DNA from: Bacteroidales bacterium UBA3810
GTDB lineage: Bacteria; Bacteroidota; Bacteroidia; Bacteroidales; Paludibacteraceae
DNA length: 64,000 bases
Direction of reading: 5' to 3'
Assembly (NCBI GenBank): GCA_002368645.1
Contig: DFEE01000021.1
Span: 3,680 to 67,679, forward strand
Of the stretch, positions 32,517 through 42,332 are shown piece after piece (position 1 is the stretch's first letter; each line of letters starts with the position of its first letter). The notes under the pieces are model-generated. The model searched no databases, had not been told where the DNA came from, and saw only the letters and a program-made list of their open reading frames with translations. Both the position numbers and the translations under genes were made by a program.

Positions 32517-33619
32517 AAGTACTATTTATGATAAGCCACCCTGCGCATTTTTGGATGTTCAGGTACACTATTGACAATCTGAAGCGTGATGGACACGAGG
32601 TTGTAATTGTAATCCGGCCGAAAGATGTGTTGGAGAAACTTTGTATCAATGCTGGAATACAATTCTATAAAGTGAAGAACAGACCCAAAAAATGGGGCAT
32701 GTTCGGACTTGCTATCTTTCTTATCGAGAAAATTATTGAGGTGCTGCATATTGCGCGAAAAGAGAAACCGGATATGTTAGTGGGGTCTGATGGCGTATTA
32801 GCTTACGTAGGTACATTACTTCGAATACCGTCATTTGAGTTTTTTGAAGATGATTATAATATCATCAAACTATATGCAAAGATGTTTTTTCCATTCTATA
32901 GTCATGTTGTATGTCCATATGTATGTGATGCAGGAAAATGGGATTATAAGAAAGTAGGGTATCCTGGGTATCAAAAACTTACGTATCTGCATCCTAAATA
33001 CTTCCAACCGGATCCAAAGATTGTTGAAGGTTATGGCCTGCCATTAGATAAACCATACTTTATTATTCGTTTTGCTAAGCTATCAGCACATCATGATGTC
33101 GGAGTGCATGGTTTTACCAAAGGAATTGCAGAAAAAGTAATCAACAAGTTAAAAGCAAAAGGGAGCGTATATATCACGTCAGAAGCAGAGTTGCCAGAAG
33201 AGTTCGAACAATATAGATTACGAATTAAACCGCTGGATATTCACCATGTGTTAGCATATGCCGGTTTGTATATAGGAGATTCTCAATCAATGGCTGTTGA
33301 GGCAAGTATGTTAGGAACGCCATGTTTGAGGTTTAATGACTTTGTTGGCGCAAAGAAGATAAGCGTTCTGGAGGAGTTAGACAATAAATATCATCTTACG
33401 AAAGGAATATCATCCAAAGAACCGGAGATATTATATGAAAGCATAGATGATATATTAGCAATGCCGGATGCGCCTAAAACTTATCATGAGCGCAGAGATT
33501 TGATGCTGGCAGATAAGATAAACGTAACACGATTCTGGACTTGGTTTATAGAGAATTATCCGCAATCTGCCGAAGAAATCCGGAATGCAGGGGCGGAGTT
33601 TTGGAAGAAATTTAAATAA
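32513..33619 (+). CDS. DUF354 protein (UDP-GlcNAc epimerase/GT-B-like fold)
   Basis: A 368-residue member of the DUF354 family, related in fold to UDP-GlcNAc 2-epimerase and GT-B glycosyltransferases. It begins KVLFMISHPAHFWMFRYTI and has KPDMLVGSDG, FEFFEDDYN, and a C-terminal GDSQSMAVEASMLGTPCLRFNDFVG, where the last motif parallels the nucleotide-binding site of the fold. The ATG at 32513 overlaps the stop of the aminotransferase gene; the longer frame from 32453 is ignored. It is AT-rich compared with the following wlbA-like gene. Confidence 0.8.
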   Translation: MKVLFMISHPAHFWMFRYTIDNLKRDGHEVVIVIRPKDVLEKLCINAGIQFYKVKNRPKKWGMFGLAIFLIEKIIEVLHIARKEKPDMLVGSDGVLAYVGTLLRIPSFEFFEDDYNIIKLYAKMFFPFYSHVVCPYVCDAGKWDYKKVGYPGYQKLTYLHPKYFQPDPKIVEGYGLPLDKPYFIIRFAKLSAHHDVGVHGFTKGIAEKVINKLKAKGSVYITSEAELPEEFEQYRLRIKPLDIHHVLAYAGLYIGDSQSMAVEASMLGTPCLRFNDFVGAKKISVLEELDNKYHLTKGISSKEPEILYESIDDILAMPDAPKTYHERRDLMLADKINVTRFWTWFIENYPQSAEEIRNAGAEFWKKFK

Positions 33620-33627
33620 CAGATATA

Positions 33628-34611
33628 ATGAAACCATTGAATTTTGCATTAATCGGCGCGGCCGGATACATAGCGCCGCGTCACATTAAAGCGATAGCCG
33701 ATACAGGCAACAACCTGTTGGTGGCGTATGACAAGTTTGATTCAGTAGGACGATTGGACAGTTCGTTCCCGGATTGTTCGTTCTATACCGAGAATGAGCA
33801 GTTCGACCGTTTCTGCTCCAAACAGATGCGGACGGATAACCCCTTGCACTGGGTGTCAATCTGTACTCCGAACTACACCCACGATGCGTTCATCCGTTAC
33901 GGCTTGCGTCTGGGGTGCAATGTGATCTGTGAGAAACCGCTGGTGCTCAATCCTTATAATATTGACAACCTTGTGGAGTTGGAGAAAGAAACGGGACATC
34001 AGGCTTATACGATCCTCCAGTTGCGTCTGCACGACAAGATCCGTGCTCTCAAGGAGAAAGTGGAGAATGGTCCGAAGGACAAGATCTACGATGTGGATCT
34101 GACCTATATCACCTCCCGCGGCAAATGGTATTATAGTTCATGGAAGGGCGATGTGCATAAATCCGGTGGTATTGCTACGAATATCGGAGTGCATTTCTAT
34201 GACATGTTGCAGTGGGTCTTCGGTCCGGTGAAACAGAATATCGTGCATGTGATGTCTTTTGACCGTGTAGCCGGTTATCTGGAGTTGGAGCAGGCGCGCG
34301 TGCGTTATTTCCTCTCTATCAATGCCGATTGTCTTCCTGCCAATGCGGTTCAGGGTGAGAAGCGCACCTACCGTACGCTTTCTATCGACGGAGAGGAGTT
34401 TGAGTTCTCTGCTGGTTTCACGGAGCTGCATACGGAGAGTTATAGGCAGATTCTGGCCGGCAACGGTTTCCGTATCAGCGAAGCGAGACCGTGTATAGAG
34501 ACCGTATCGGAGATCCGTCATGCAGAACCGATCGGTTTAGTGGGAGACTATCATCCTTTAGCCAAACTGCCGTTGAGTCCTCACCCCTTCGGCTGGGATG
34601 AGAAGAGGTGA
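33628..34611 (+). CDS. Gfo/Idh/MocA oxidoreductase, WlbA/WbpB-like
   Basis: An NAD-dependent dehydrogenase of 327 residues. The N-terminal Rossmann fold (FALIGAAGYIAPRHIKAI), the catalytic CEKPLVLNP near 110-118, and the C-terminal WYYSSWKGDVHKSGGIATNIGVHFYDMLQWVFG are the pattern of WlbA/WbpB, which oxidises UDP-GlcNAcA at C3 on the way to UDP-2,3-diacetamido-mannuronic acid. Neighbouring wecB-like and DegT-like genes fit that pathway. The coding sequence is clearly richer in G and C at third positions than its neighbours, a sign of separate acquisition. Confidence 0.85.
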   Translation: MKPLNFALIGAAGYIAPRHIKAIADTGNNLLVAYDKFDSVGRLDSSFPDCSFYTENEQFDRFCSKQMRTDNPLHWVSICTPNYTHDAFIRYGLRLGCNVICEKPLVLNPYNIDNLVELEKETGHQAYTILQLRLHDKIRALKEKVENGPKDKIYDVDLTYITSRGKWYYSSWKGDVHKSGGIATNIGVHFYDMLQWVFGPVKQNIVHVMSFDRVAGYLELEQARVRYFLSINADCLPANAVQGEKRTYRTLSIDGEEFEFSAGFTELHTESYRQILAGNGFRISEARPCIETVSEIRHAEPIGLVGDYHPLAKLPLSPHPFGWDEKR

Positions 34612-34649
34612 TAGGTTGATAAGTTGATAGGTTGATAAGTTGAGAGTTT
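34610..34649. repeat. 8-bp tandem repeat GATAGGTT/GATAAGTT
   Basis: Units GATAGGTT, GATAAGTT, GATAGGTT, GATAAGTT, GAGAGTTT follow the wlbA-like gene. The first two bases of the array are the GA of its TGA stop, and the array ends just before the ATG at 34653. Confidence 0.85.
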
Positions 34650-34652
34650 AAT

Positions 34653-35807
34653 ATGATAAAACTATTGACAATCATCGGAGCACGGCCGCAGATAATCAAG
34701 GCGGCAGCGATTTCGCGTGCAATACGTAATAGATTTAGTGGACAGGTGCTGGAGCATATTTTGCACACCGGGCAGCATTATGACACGAATATGTCAGAAG
34801 TGTTCTTCAGGGAACTAGGTATTCCTGAGCCGGATTATAACCTGCATGTAGGAAGCGGAACCCACGGCGTGCAGACTGCACGAATCATAGAAGGTGTAGA
34901 AAAGATCTTAATGGAGATACATTATGATGGTGTGGTCGTTTATGGTGACACTAATTCCACTCTGGCAGCTGCCGTAGCTGCGACTAAGATTCATGTACCG
35001 GTATTTCATATCGAAGCCGGACTGCGCTCGTTCAACATGGCTATGCCGGAGGAGATAAACCGTATTGTATGCGACCAGTTGTCATCTGTATTGTTTACTC
35101 CGACACTGACAGGAAAGAAGAATTTAGAAGACGAAGGCTTTGCAGGAATCAAGTCGCGTATCAAGTTTGCTGACGGAAGAGGGCAGAAAGTTATCTTATC
35201 CGGTGATGTGATGTATGATAATTCAATGTACTTTAGTTTGATGGCGGATACGCAAAGTGATATTATAGAACGCCTCGGACTCACATATCGCGGCTTCGTG
35301 CTCGCCACAATCCATCGCCCGGCAAATACTGATAGTGCAGAAAATTTGCAGTCTATATTCCGAGCTTTGTTAGACATTGCAGAAAAAGAACAGATAGATG
35401 TAGTGTTGCCTCTCCATCCTCGCACACGAAAAATGCTGCCCGTACAGTTATCCAAAGAACTTTTGGAACGTGTGAAAAATAATAACTATTTCCGGATAAC
35501 TGAACCAGCCTCGTTCTTTGAGATAATCCGTTTGGAGAAAAATGCGCGTGTTGTAATGACTGACTCTGGGGGAGTACAGAAAGAGTCATTCTTCTACGGC
35601 ACCCCTTGTGTTATCCTTCGCCCTGAAACGGAGTGGGTGGAGATTGTTAATGCAGGTGCTGGCTTAATTGCTGATGCGGATTATGAGCGAATTATCAAGG
35701 CTTATGAAACTTTAGCCGATAAGCACGTTTCTTTCCCTCCGCTCTTTGGTGACGGTAATGCAAGTGAGAATATTGTAAGCGAGATAATTAAGTATCTTGA
35801 AAGTTAA
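34653..35807 (+). CDS. UDP-N-acetylglucosamine 2-epimerase family (WecB/WbpI type)
   Basis: A 384-residue non-hydrolysing 2-epimerase. It has IIGARPQIIKAAAISR at the N-terminus, LHTGQHYDTNMSEVFF, VVYGDTNSTLAAA, HIEAGLRSFNMAMPEEINR (catalytic region), VLATIHRPANTD and TDSGGVQKESFFYGTPC. The GARPQ form of the first motif, and the wlbA-like gene next to it, favour a WbpI-like enzyme acting on UDP-2,3-diacetamido-glucuronic acid over a plain WecB; this is inference. Confidence 0.88.
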   Translation: MIKLLTIIGARPQIIKAAAISRAIRNRFSGQVLEHILHTGQHYDTNMSEVFFRELGIPEPDYNLHVGSGTHGVQTARIIEGVEKILMEIHYDGVVVYGDTNSTLAAAVAATKIHVPVFHIEAGLRSFNMAMPEEINRIVCDQLSSVLFTPTLTGKKNLEDEGFAGIKSRIKFADGRGQKVILSGDVMYDNSMYFSLMADTQSDIIERLGLTYRGFVLATIHRPANTDSAENLQSIFRALLDIAEKEQIDVVLPLHPRTRKMLPVQLSKELLERVKNNNYFRITEPASFFEIIRLEKNARVVMTDSGGVQKESFFYGTPCVILRPETEWVEIVNAGAGLIADADYERIIKAYETLADKHVSFPPLFGDGNASENIVSEIIKYLES

Positions 35808-35855
35808 CTGTTGGGAACAATGGAATAATTATTTCTCGCCTCGTGTAGTAACTCT

Positions 35856-36584
35856 ATGATACCTAAGATTATACATTATTGCTGGTTTGGAGGTGGAGCA
35901 CAACCTCCATTGGTGATACGCTGTCTTGCTACTTGGCAGCAGTATATGCCGCTTTCTGACGGATGGCAATATTGTATATGGAATGAAGAAACATTTCCGC
36001 TTGCTGGGGCACCTCTCTATGTTAGACAAGCGTATGAGGCACGAAAATTCGCTTTCGTTAGCGATTATGTGCGTTTATGGGCTTTGGAACAATATGGCGG
36101 AGTCTATATGGATGTGGATTTTGAGGTTTATAAGAGCTTTGAACCGCTACTCAATCATCCATTTATAGCGGGCTATGACGGCTCTAAACGCAAGGCGGTG
36201 ATGATGGGAGTTATTGGTAGCGAACCGCATGGTCAATGGGTATCTGAGATGCTCGCTACATATGCTCAACGCCCTTTTATTCGGCCTGATGGTAGTTACG
36301 ATATGCGACCTAATACCGGTTACTTCACCGATATGCTGGAAGCAAAAGGTCTTGTCTGTGATGGACAAGAAAAGGACTTTATGGGACTCTTGCATATTTT
36401 CCCGACTGAATATTTCTGCCCGACATTAACAACTGGTGAAAAAATTATCTCCAACCATACCTACTGCGACCACAAAGGACTCAATAGTTGGACGAAGATT
36501 GGTTGGAAGGGTAGGTTCCTACAATGCTTCCCACCTCGTATAAGGACATGGATTATTCGTCTTAAAAGACTTCTTAAGGGCTAA
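35856..36584 (+). CDS. Glycosyltransferase family 32 (OCH1-like)
   Basis: A 242-residue capsular polysaccharide-type glycosyltransferase with MIPKIIHYCWFGGG at the start and the catalytic DxD in YGGVYMDVDFEVYKSF (about 87-100). A conserved HxxxxSW-like H-K-G-LNSW near 208-216 follows. It is the last gene of the plus polysaccharide locus and converges on fbp across a gap of 15 bp. Confidence 0.85.
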   Translation: MIPKIIHYCWFGGGAQPPLVIRCLATWQQYMPLSDGWQYCIWNEETFPLAGAPLYVRQAYEARKFAFVSDYVRLWALEQYGGVYMDVDFEVYKSFEPLLNHPFIAGYDGSKRKAVMMGVIGSEPHGQWVSEMLATYAQRPFIRPDGSYDMRPNTGYFTDMLEAKGLVCDGQEKDFMGLLHIFPTEYFCPTLTTGEKIISNHTYCDHKGLNSWTKIGWKGRFLQCFPPRIRTWIIRLKRLLKG

Positions 36585-36599
36585 AAGAATATATGACCT

Positions 36600-38456
36600 C
36601 TATATATAGGTTGCTAATAACTGTTTAAGTTCGTGAATTTGGCGTCTTAACTCCTGCCCGTTATCCGTATCGGCTACCAATAACCGATGTCCTGAATAGT
36701 CTTTCAGCAGTGTCCTATTGTGAATATCTGTGCCCGAGAGAATAGCTTGCTCGCGGGACTCGAAAGACTCATGTTCTATCAATTCAATCCCGTGGCTGGA
36801 ATAGATAAGCGTATATCCCGCAATACCGGTCTTAAGTTGGTATGGCTTAGAGAAACCGCCGTCAATGACAAAGCGTTTGCCCTCAGCACGAATAGGTGTT
36901 TCGCCTTTCAAGGTTTTTACAGGGATATGACCATTGATGATTCTGCCCGTTTCTGGATCTAATCCAAATTCTGTGAGAATCATCTCGCATATATCTTTGC
37001 GATTGGCCAAGGAAAAATAGGCTCCTTCGGTTTCCTTCCAAGTCGTTTCATCGGCATTGAAATACCGTTCATAGGTTGTCATTTTATCCTTATTATAAAG
37101 CGGAGAGCATGGCCCTTGCCACAGATAGAGCATAAAGTCAATGGCATCTTGGTCTCTCGTAAAATAGGCTTGCCTAACCATTTCGTCTATTCGTTCCATT
37201 AGGGCGCGTCCCTTGACCTTATGACCATTGAGGGTGAGTTCTGTAAAAGAACCGTCCGCATTGAGCGGTATGGCAGCATGGTAGAGTAGGAAACCGTTGC
37301 GAACAAGGAAGAGAGAACCATGATTAATGAACATCGCCAGGTGTTTCTGCAACTTCTCGGACTTACGGAATGAACGTTTTAATTGGTCCATCAACTCCCG
37401 CTCTTCCGTTGTCAGTGGCTCTGATAGGAGTGCTCTATCACTCATTTCCCATTCGGGATGACGCAGATAGGTCGCAGCCTCAAGCTTAAATTGAATGATC
37501 GAAATCGCTTTGTGCATCTTTGCCATCAGTTGGGCTGAACGGGTGAGACGCGGGTTGTTTTCATAATCCTTGGTCTGAAACTCTTTACACGGGTCATCGG
37601 CGTAATGTTGCATCGCAAAATTGGCAAGGGGAAGTAAATTGATTCCGTATCCTTCTTCCAATGTTTCTATATTGGCATAGCGGATGCTGACTCTCAGCAC
37701 CGTTGCAATCAGAGCTTCATTACCCATCGCTGCTCCCATCCACTCTATATCATGATTGCCCCATTGGATATCGTAATCGCGGATGGTGGATAGGATATCC
37801 ATAATTTTTTCAGCACGAGGTCCTCTATCATAGATATCGCCGACGATATGGAAGGTATCTATCACGAGGGAGTGAATGAGATAGCAAAACCAGATTATCA
37901 GGTCTTTTGCCACACCGACCTCTAAGATGCCGTCGATGATTGCGTTCCAGTATGCAACCTTACCTTTTTCCATGGAGTCTTCGTGAAGCAATTCCTCCAT
38001 GATATAAGCGTACGACTGAGGAAGTAACCGACGGACCTTAGAGCGTGTGTATTTAGCGGAAACAAAACGCGTCACAGCCACCAGTTGGTGTAACCGTAAG
38101 CGATACCAATCATCTATCGTCTTGTACTTGCAATCGCAAGAAGGGAGGTGCTCATCACGATGTAGCACCAACTCTATCCTTTCGTCGGGATAATAGATAA
38201 GTGCGCAGAGAGCCCTCTTCTCCTCTTCCGTTAGGTTATCCTTATAGACATCATCAACCTTACGGCGGATAACGCCCGAGGCGTTCTTGACCATATGGAT
38301 AAATGCGCTGGCCGCACCATGAAGGTCGGATACAAAATGTTCCGTCCCCTTAGGCAGACTCAGAATAGCCCTGAGATTAACTATCTCCGTGATGACCGAT
38401 TGTGGATCCGGAAATTTCTCACTGAGGAGTTGAAGGTATCGTTGATGAAGGTTCAT
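36600..38456 (-). CDS. fbp: Fructose-1,6-bisphosphatase, class III
   Basis: The gluconeogenic phosphatase of the metallophosphoesterase type. The 618-residue protein contains DLHGAASAFIHMV (about 44), GDIYDRGPRAEKIMD (about 200) and QWGNHDIEWMG (about 232), the metal-binding motifs, and a C-terminal NGHIPVK. It lies at the end of the minus operon that also carries pgi and gpsA, which suits a glycolysis/gluconeogenesis group. Confidence 0.93.
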   Translation of the reverse strand: MNLHQRYLQLLSEKFPDPQSVITEIVNLRAILSLPKGTEHFVSDLHGAASAFIHMVKNASGVIRRKVDDVYKDNLTEEEKRALCALIYYPDERIELVLHRDEHLPSCDCKYKTIDDWYRLRLHQLVAVTRFVSAKYTRSKVRRLLPQSYAYIMEELLHEDSMEKGKVAYWNAIIDGILEVGVAKDLIIWFCYLIHSLVIDTFHIVGDIYDRGPRAEKIMDILSTIRDYDIQWGNHDIEWMGAAMGNEALIATVLRVSIRYANIETLEEGYGINLLPLANFAMQHYADDPCKEFQTKDYENNPRLTRSAQLMAKMHKAISIIQFKLEAATYLRHPEWEMSDRALLSEPLTTEERELMDQLKRSFRKSEKLQKHLAMFINHGSLFLVRNGFLLYHAAIPLNADGSFTELTLNGHKVKGRALMERIDEMVRQAYFTRDQDAIDFMLYLWQGPCSPLYNKDKMTTYERYFNADETTWKETEGAYFSLANRKDICEMILTEFGLDPETGRIINGHIPVKTLKGETPIRAEGKRFVIDGGFSKPYQLKTGIAGYTLIYSSHGIELIEHESFESREQAILSGTDIHNRTLLKDYSGHRLLVADTDNGQELRRQIHELKQLLATYI

Positions 38457-38473
38457 GTTCCCGATAGTTGGTT

Positions 38474-39784
38474 TTATAGTCGAGCTTTTATGGCTTTTGA
38501 TTCGGCTTCATAGCCGGGTTTGTCAAGGAGGGCAAACATATTCTTCTTGTAAGCCTCTACGCCCGGTTGGTTGAAAGGATTAACCTTCAGTAAGTAGCCG
38601 CTGATGCCGCAAGCTATTTCGAAGAAGTAAATCAATTGACCTAAATAGAACTCATTCAGTTCTGGCATCTCAATTTTCAAATTGGGTACGCCACCGTCCA
38701 CATGGGCAATCTGGGTGCCTAATTCTGCCATCTTATTGACTTCATCAACACGTTTACCGGCTAGGAAGTTGAGCCCGTCAAGGTTCTCAGTATCGTGCGG
38801 GAAAATAACTTCATGATTGGGTTTCATTACAGAGATTACGGTCTCAAAGAGATGACGCTCACCATCCTGGATATACTGTCCCATTGAATGAAGGTCTGTC
38901 GTGAAATCTACTGAAGCTGGGAAGATTCCTTTATGATCCTTGCCCTCTGACTCTCCGTAGAGTTGCTTCCACCATTCGGCGATGAAATGCAACTTCGGAT
39001 TGAAGTTCACCAGTAACTCAATCTTCTTACCTTCCTCTTGGTAGAGCACATTACGCGCTGCTGCATAGAGCGCGGCTGGGTTTTGCTCGAACTCTGCAGT
39101 CGCGCAAAGATTCATCATCCTCTCTGCACCATCAATCAAGGCGTTGATATCAAATCCCGCGCAAGCGATAGGCAGCAGACCTACAGGACTCAGTACGGAG
39201 AAACGACCACCGATATTGTCCTCTATCACATACGTCTTAAGCCCCTCTTTGGTTGCCAATGTGCGAAGAGCACCTTTCTTAGCATCGGTGATGCAAATTA
39301 TATGACGGTGGGCAGCGTCTTTACCTTCTTGCTGCTCTAATTGCGTCTTTAGCAGACGAAATGCTAATGCGGGCTCGGTCGTCGTTCCGGACTTGGAAAT
39401 AGAGATGATACCGAACTTCTTATCCTTTAAATATTCTTGCAACTCGTAGAGGTAATCCTCACCGATGTTTTGACCGGCATATAGGATTTGACTCTCGGCG
39501 AAGGCGTTTGATAAGGCTTCATTAATCGCCTTCGCACCAAGATATGAACCTCCAATGCCGATGCAGACAATCTTCTCGCACTCCTCACGGAGCATCTTGG
39601 CTGTCAATTGAATGTCGGCTAATTGGGGACGAATATCGGCAGGCAGGGTAAGCCAGCCGAGGAAATCATTACCAAGACCGGTGCCGTTTTTGAGGTCTTG
39701 TTGAGCGGCAGCTACTGCAGGAGCAAATTGTTGTACGGCGGATGCGCTCGTGGCTTTGTTGTACGTAAAATTGATGTTAACCAT
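38474..39784 (-). CDS. pgi: Glucose-6-phosphate isomerase
   Basis: Interconverts glucose 6-phosphate and fructose 6-phosphate. The 436-residue protein is the shorter form; it has CIGIGGSYLGAKA near 75-87, ISISKSGTTTEPALAF near 127, and GGRFSVLSPVGLLPIACAG. It is preceded 1 bp by gpsA. Confidence 0.96.
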   Translation of the reverse strand: MVNINFTYNKATSASAVQQFAPAVAAAQQDLKNGTGLGNDFLGWLTLPADIRPQLADIQLTAKMLREECEKIVCIGIGGSYLGAKAINEALSNAFAESQILYAGQNIGEDYLYELQEYLKDKKFGIISISKSGTTTEPALAFRLLKTQLEQQEGKDAAHRHIICITDAKKGALRTLATKEGLKTYVIEDNIGGRFSVLSPVGLLPIACAGFDINALIDGAERMMNLCATAEFEQNPAALYAAARNVLYQEEGKKIELLVNFNPKLHFIAEWWKQLYGESEGKDHKGIFPASVDFTTDLHSMGQYIQDGERHLFETVISVMKPNHEVIFPHDTENLDGLNFLAGKRVDEVNKMAELGTQIAHVDGGVPNLKIEMPELNEFYLGQLIYFFEIACGISGYLLKVNPFNQPGVEAYKKNMFALLDKPGYEAESKAIKARL

Positions 39785-39785
39785 A

Positions 39786-40769
39786 TTAATATAATTTAGA
39801 TGTTAATTCTTGTATACCAATCTTAGGGCTTTGGTGCTTATAAAGGATCTTGTACATCGTATCAACGATAGGCAATGTCACGTGGAAGCGCTGGTTTGCG
39901 AGGTAAATCGCTTTAGTACCGTAGAAACCTTCTGCCACCATTTGCATCTCCATTTGAGCTGCTTTGACGCTATAACCTTGACCTATCATCTGACCGAATA
40001 ATCGGTTGCGACTGAACTTACTATAACTTGTCACAAGCACATCCCCTAAATATCCGGAAGCTACCACATTGCGGTGGGCGGGATTTACTGCGGAGATAAA
40101 CTTCTCCATCTCAAGCACGGCATTGGTGATGAGCACTGCTTGAAAATTATCGCCGTACCGTAACCCTTCACACATTCCGGCAGCAATAGCGTAAATGTTT
40201 TTCATCACCGAGGAGTACTCCAGACCAATGACATCAGTGGACGGTGTCGCCCGTACAAAGTCTGTATCTAATAACTTGCTTATCAGTTGGCCGGTTGCTC
40301 TGTCTTCACAACCAACCGTCAGGTAACTCAGCCGCTCATAAACAATTTCCTCTGCGTGGCAAGGACCGGCTATCACACCTAAGTTAGCAATAGGTACCTT
40401 AAACTCTTGGTGAAGGTACTCGGTGACAAGCATATTCTCGTCGGGAATCATACCTTTGACGGCATTGACGATTATCTTCTTGTGCAATGAGCGCCGAATC
40501 TTTTTGAGACTCTGTTTGATATAGGGACTCGGAATCGCTAATATCAGCACATCAGACGCGGCAATAACTTTGTTGATATCTGAGGAAAAATTGATTCGCG
40601 CTACATCAAACTTGAGGTTATTGAGGTATGTCGGGTTTTTGCCCGTTGCAATAAACTCGTCTATGACCTCTTGGCGCCGAATGAACCAATTGATGGATTC
40701 TTGGTTGCAGAGCGCTATTTTTGCTAATGCCGTAGCCCAACTTCCTGAGCCTAAAATAGCAACATTCAT
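39786..40769 (-). CDS. gpsA: Glycerol-3-phosphate dehydrogenase [NAD(P)+]
   Basis: Reduces dihydroxyacetone phosphate to sn-glycerol 3-phosphate for phospholipids. The 327-residue protein starts with the Rossmann GSGSWATALAKI, then VKGMIPDENML, GPCHAEEI, and the catalytic VMKNIYAIAAGMCEGL near 187 and SYSKFSRNRLFGQMIGQG. Confidence 0.96.
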   Translation of the reverse strand: MNVAILGSGSWATALAKIALCNQESINWFIRRQEVIDEFIATGKNPTYLNNLKFDVARINFSSDINKVIAASDVLILAIPSPYIKQSLKKIRRSLHKKIIVNAVKGMIPDENMLVTEYLHQEFKVPIANLGVIAGPCHAEEIVYERLSYLTVGCEDRATGQLISKLLDTDFVRATPSTDVIGLEYSSVMKNIYAIAAGMCEGLRYGDNFQAVLITNAVLEMEKFISAVNPAHRNVVASGYLGDVLVTSYSKFSRNRLFGQMIGQGYSVKAAQMEMQMVAEGFYGTKAIYLANQRFHVTLPIVDTMYKILYKHQSPKIGIQELTSKLY

Positions 40770-40802
40770 ATTTTATAATTTTTAGAAGTGCCCTTAAAAA
40801 TC

Positions 40803-42329
40803 TTATTGCACTTCCGGCTTCATTGTCGGGAAGAGCAAGACTTCTTGAATAGTTGATTGACCTGTCATCAGTAATGCCAGACGGTCAATACCAATACCGA
40901 TACCGCTGGTTGGCGGCATTCCGTACTCTAAAGCGCGCATAAAGTCGTGGTCTATCACCATGGCTTCATCATCACCTTTGTCTGCTAACTTCATTTGTTC
41001 TACAAAACGGTTGTATTGGTCAATCGGGTCATTAAGCTCAGAGTAAGCATTGGCAAGTTCTTTGCCGTTCACCATTAGCTCAAACCGCTCGGTCAAACCG
41101 CTCTTGGACCGATGTAACTTGGTCAGCGGAGACATCTCTACAGGATAATCCGTGATAAAGGTTGGCTGGATGAAAGTACCTTCGCAGGTCTCGCCGAAAA
41201 TCTCGTCTATCAGTTTTCCCTTGCCCATTTTATCGGTATCGGCTACGCCTAATGTCTTGGCGTAAGCACGTAACTCCTCTTCCGTCATATGCTCTACATC
41301 TTTGCCGGTTTTCTCTTTGATGGCATCGAGGATGGGCAAACGGCGATACGGGGCTTTGAAATCCACAATGTTATCACCTACCTGAACGGTGGTTGTGCCG
41401 TTGACCGCAATGGCTATCTTCTCAAGCAGTTGCTCCGTGAAGCCCATCATCCAATTGTAATCCTTATATTGTACATATAATTCGACACAAGTGAACTCTG
41501 GGTTATGGAAGCGATCCATTCCTTCATTACGGAAGTTGCGACCTATCTCATAAACACCTTCAAAACCGCCTACAATCAGCCGCTTAAGATAAAGCTCTGT
41601 TGCGATACGAAGATACATATCGACATCCAAGGTGTTGTGGTGCGTGATGAAAGGACGCGCAGAAGCACCACCTGCTATTTGTTGTAGGATTGGTGTCTCT
41701 ACTTCGGTGTAGCCGGCTTCGTCAAAGACTTGACGCATAGTCCTTATGATGGTTGCGCGTTTTAAGAAGGTGTCTTTCACACCTTCGTTCACGATGAGGT
41801 CCACATATCGCTGACGATAACGTTGCTCGGGATCATTGAACCCGTCATATGCTACACCGTCTTTGTACTTCACGATAGGTAATGGACGAAGACTCTTCGC
41901 TAGCACCGTCAGTTTCTTGGCGTGAATGGAAATCTCCCCCATCTGTGTACGGAAGACAAAACCCTCTATACCGATGAAATCGCCGATGTCCAAAAGCTTT
42001 TTGAACACCACATTGTACATTTGTTGCTCAACTGTAGTGGGCGTCTCACCCTCTGCAATAGGGGCTTGAATATCGTCACGACTTACATAGCACTGAATAC
42101 GCCCTTTGCTGTCCTGCAACTCAATGAAGGAGGCTTTACCCATGATACGCTTGCTCATCAAGCGACCTGCTATACGAACCTCTTTGCCGTCCCAGGCCTC
42201 AAAATTGTTCTTAATGTCCTTACTGTAACCTGTAACGACATACTCGTCCGCAGGGTAGGGATTGATTCCCAATGTGCGCATGGTCTCTAATGACTGCCGA
42301 CGCACCAATTCTTGTTCACTTAATTCCAT
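40803..42329 (-). CDS. lysS: Lysyl-tRNA synthetase, class II
   Basis: Charges tRNA-Lys. The 508 residues show an N-terminal OB fold (EVRIAGRLMSKRIMGKASFIELQD), class II motif 1 (FDEAGYTEVETPIL), motif 2 (FRNEGMDRFHNPEF) and motif 3 (PPTSGIGIGIDRLALLMTG) near the C-terminus. It sits inside a minus operon between a glycosyltransferase gene and gpsA. Confidence 0.97.
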   Translation of the reverse strand: MELSEQELVRRQSLETMRTLGINPYPADEYVVTGYSKDIKNNFEAWDGKEVRIAGRLMSKRIMGKASFIELQDSKGRIQCYVSRDDIQAPIAEGETPTTVEQQMYNVVFKKLLDIGDFIGIEGFVFRTQMGEISIHAKKLTVLAKSLRPLPIVKYKDGVAYDGFNDPEQRYRQRYVDLIVNEGVKDTFLKRATIIRTMRQVFDEAGYTEVETPILQQIAGGASARPFITHHNTLDVDMYLRIATELYLKRLIVGGFEGVYEIGRNFRNEGMDRFHNPEFTCVELYVQYKDYNWMMGFTEQLLEKIAIAVNGTTTVQVGDNIVDFKAPYRRLPILDAIKEKTGKDVEHMTEEELRAYAKTLGVADTDKMGKGKLIDEIFGETCEGTFIQPTFITDYPVEMSPLTKLHRSKSGLTERFELMVNGKELANAYSELNDPIDQYNRFVEQMKLADKGDDEAMVIDHDFMRALEYGMPPTSGIGIGIDRLALLMTGQSTIQEVLLFPTMKPEVQ

Positions 42330-42332
42330 ATA

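Noticed and set aside
36584..36605. Terminator in the 15-bp gap between the GT32 gene and fbp
   Set aside because: Only a weak ACCT/AGGT pairing around TATATA is visible; too short to call.
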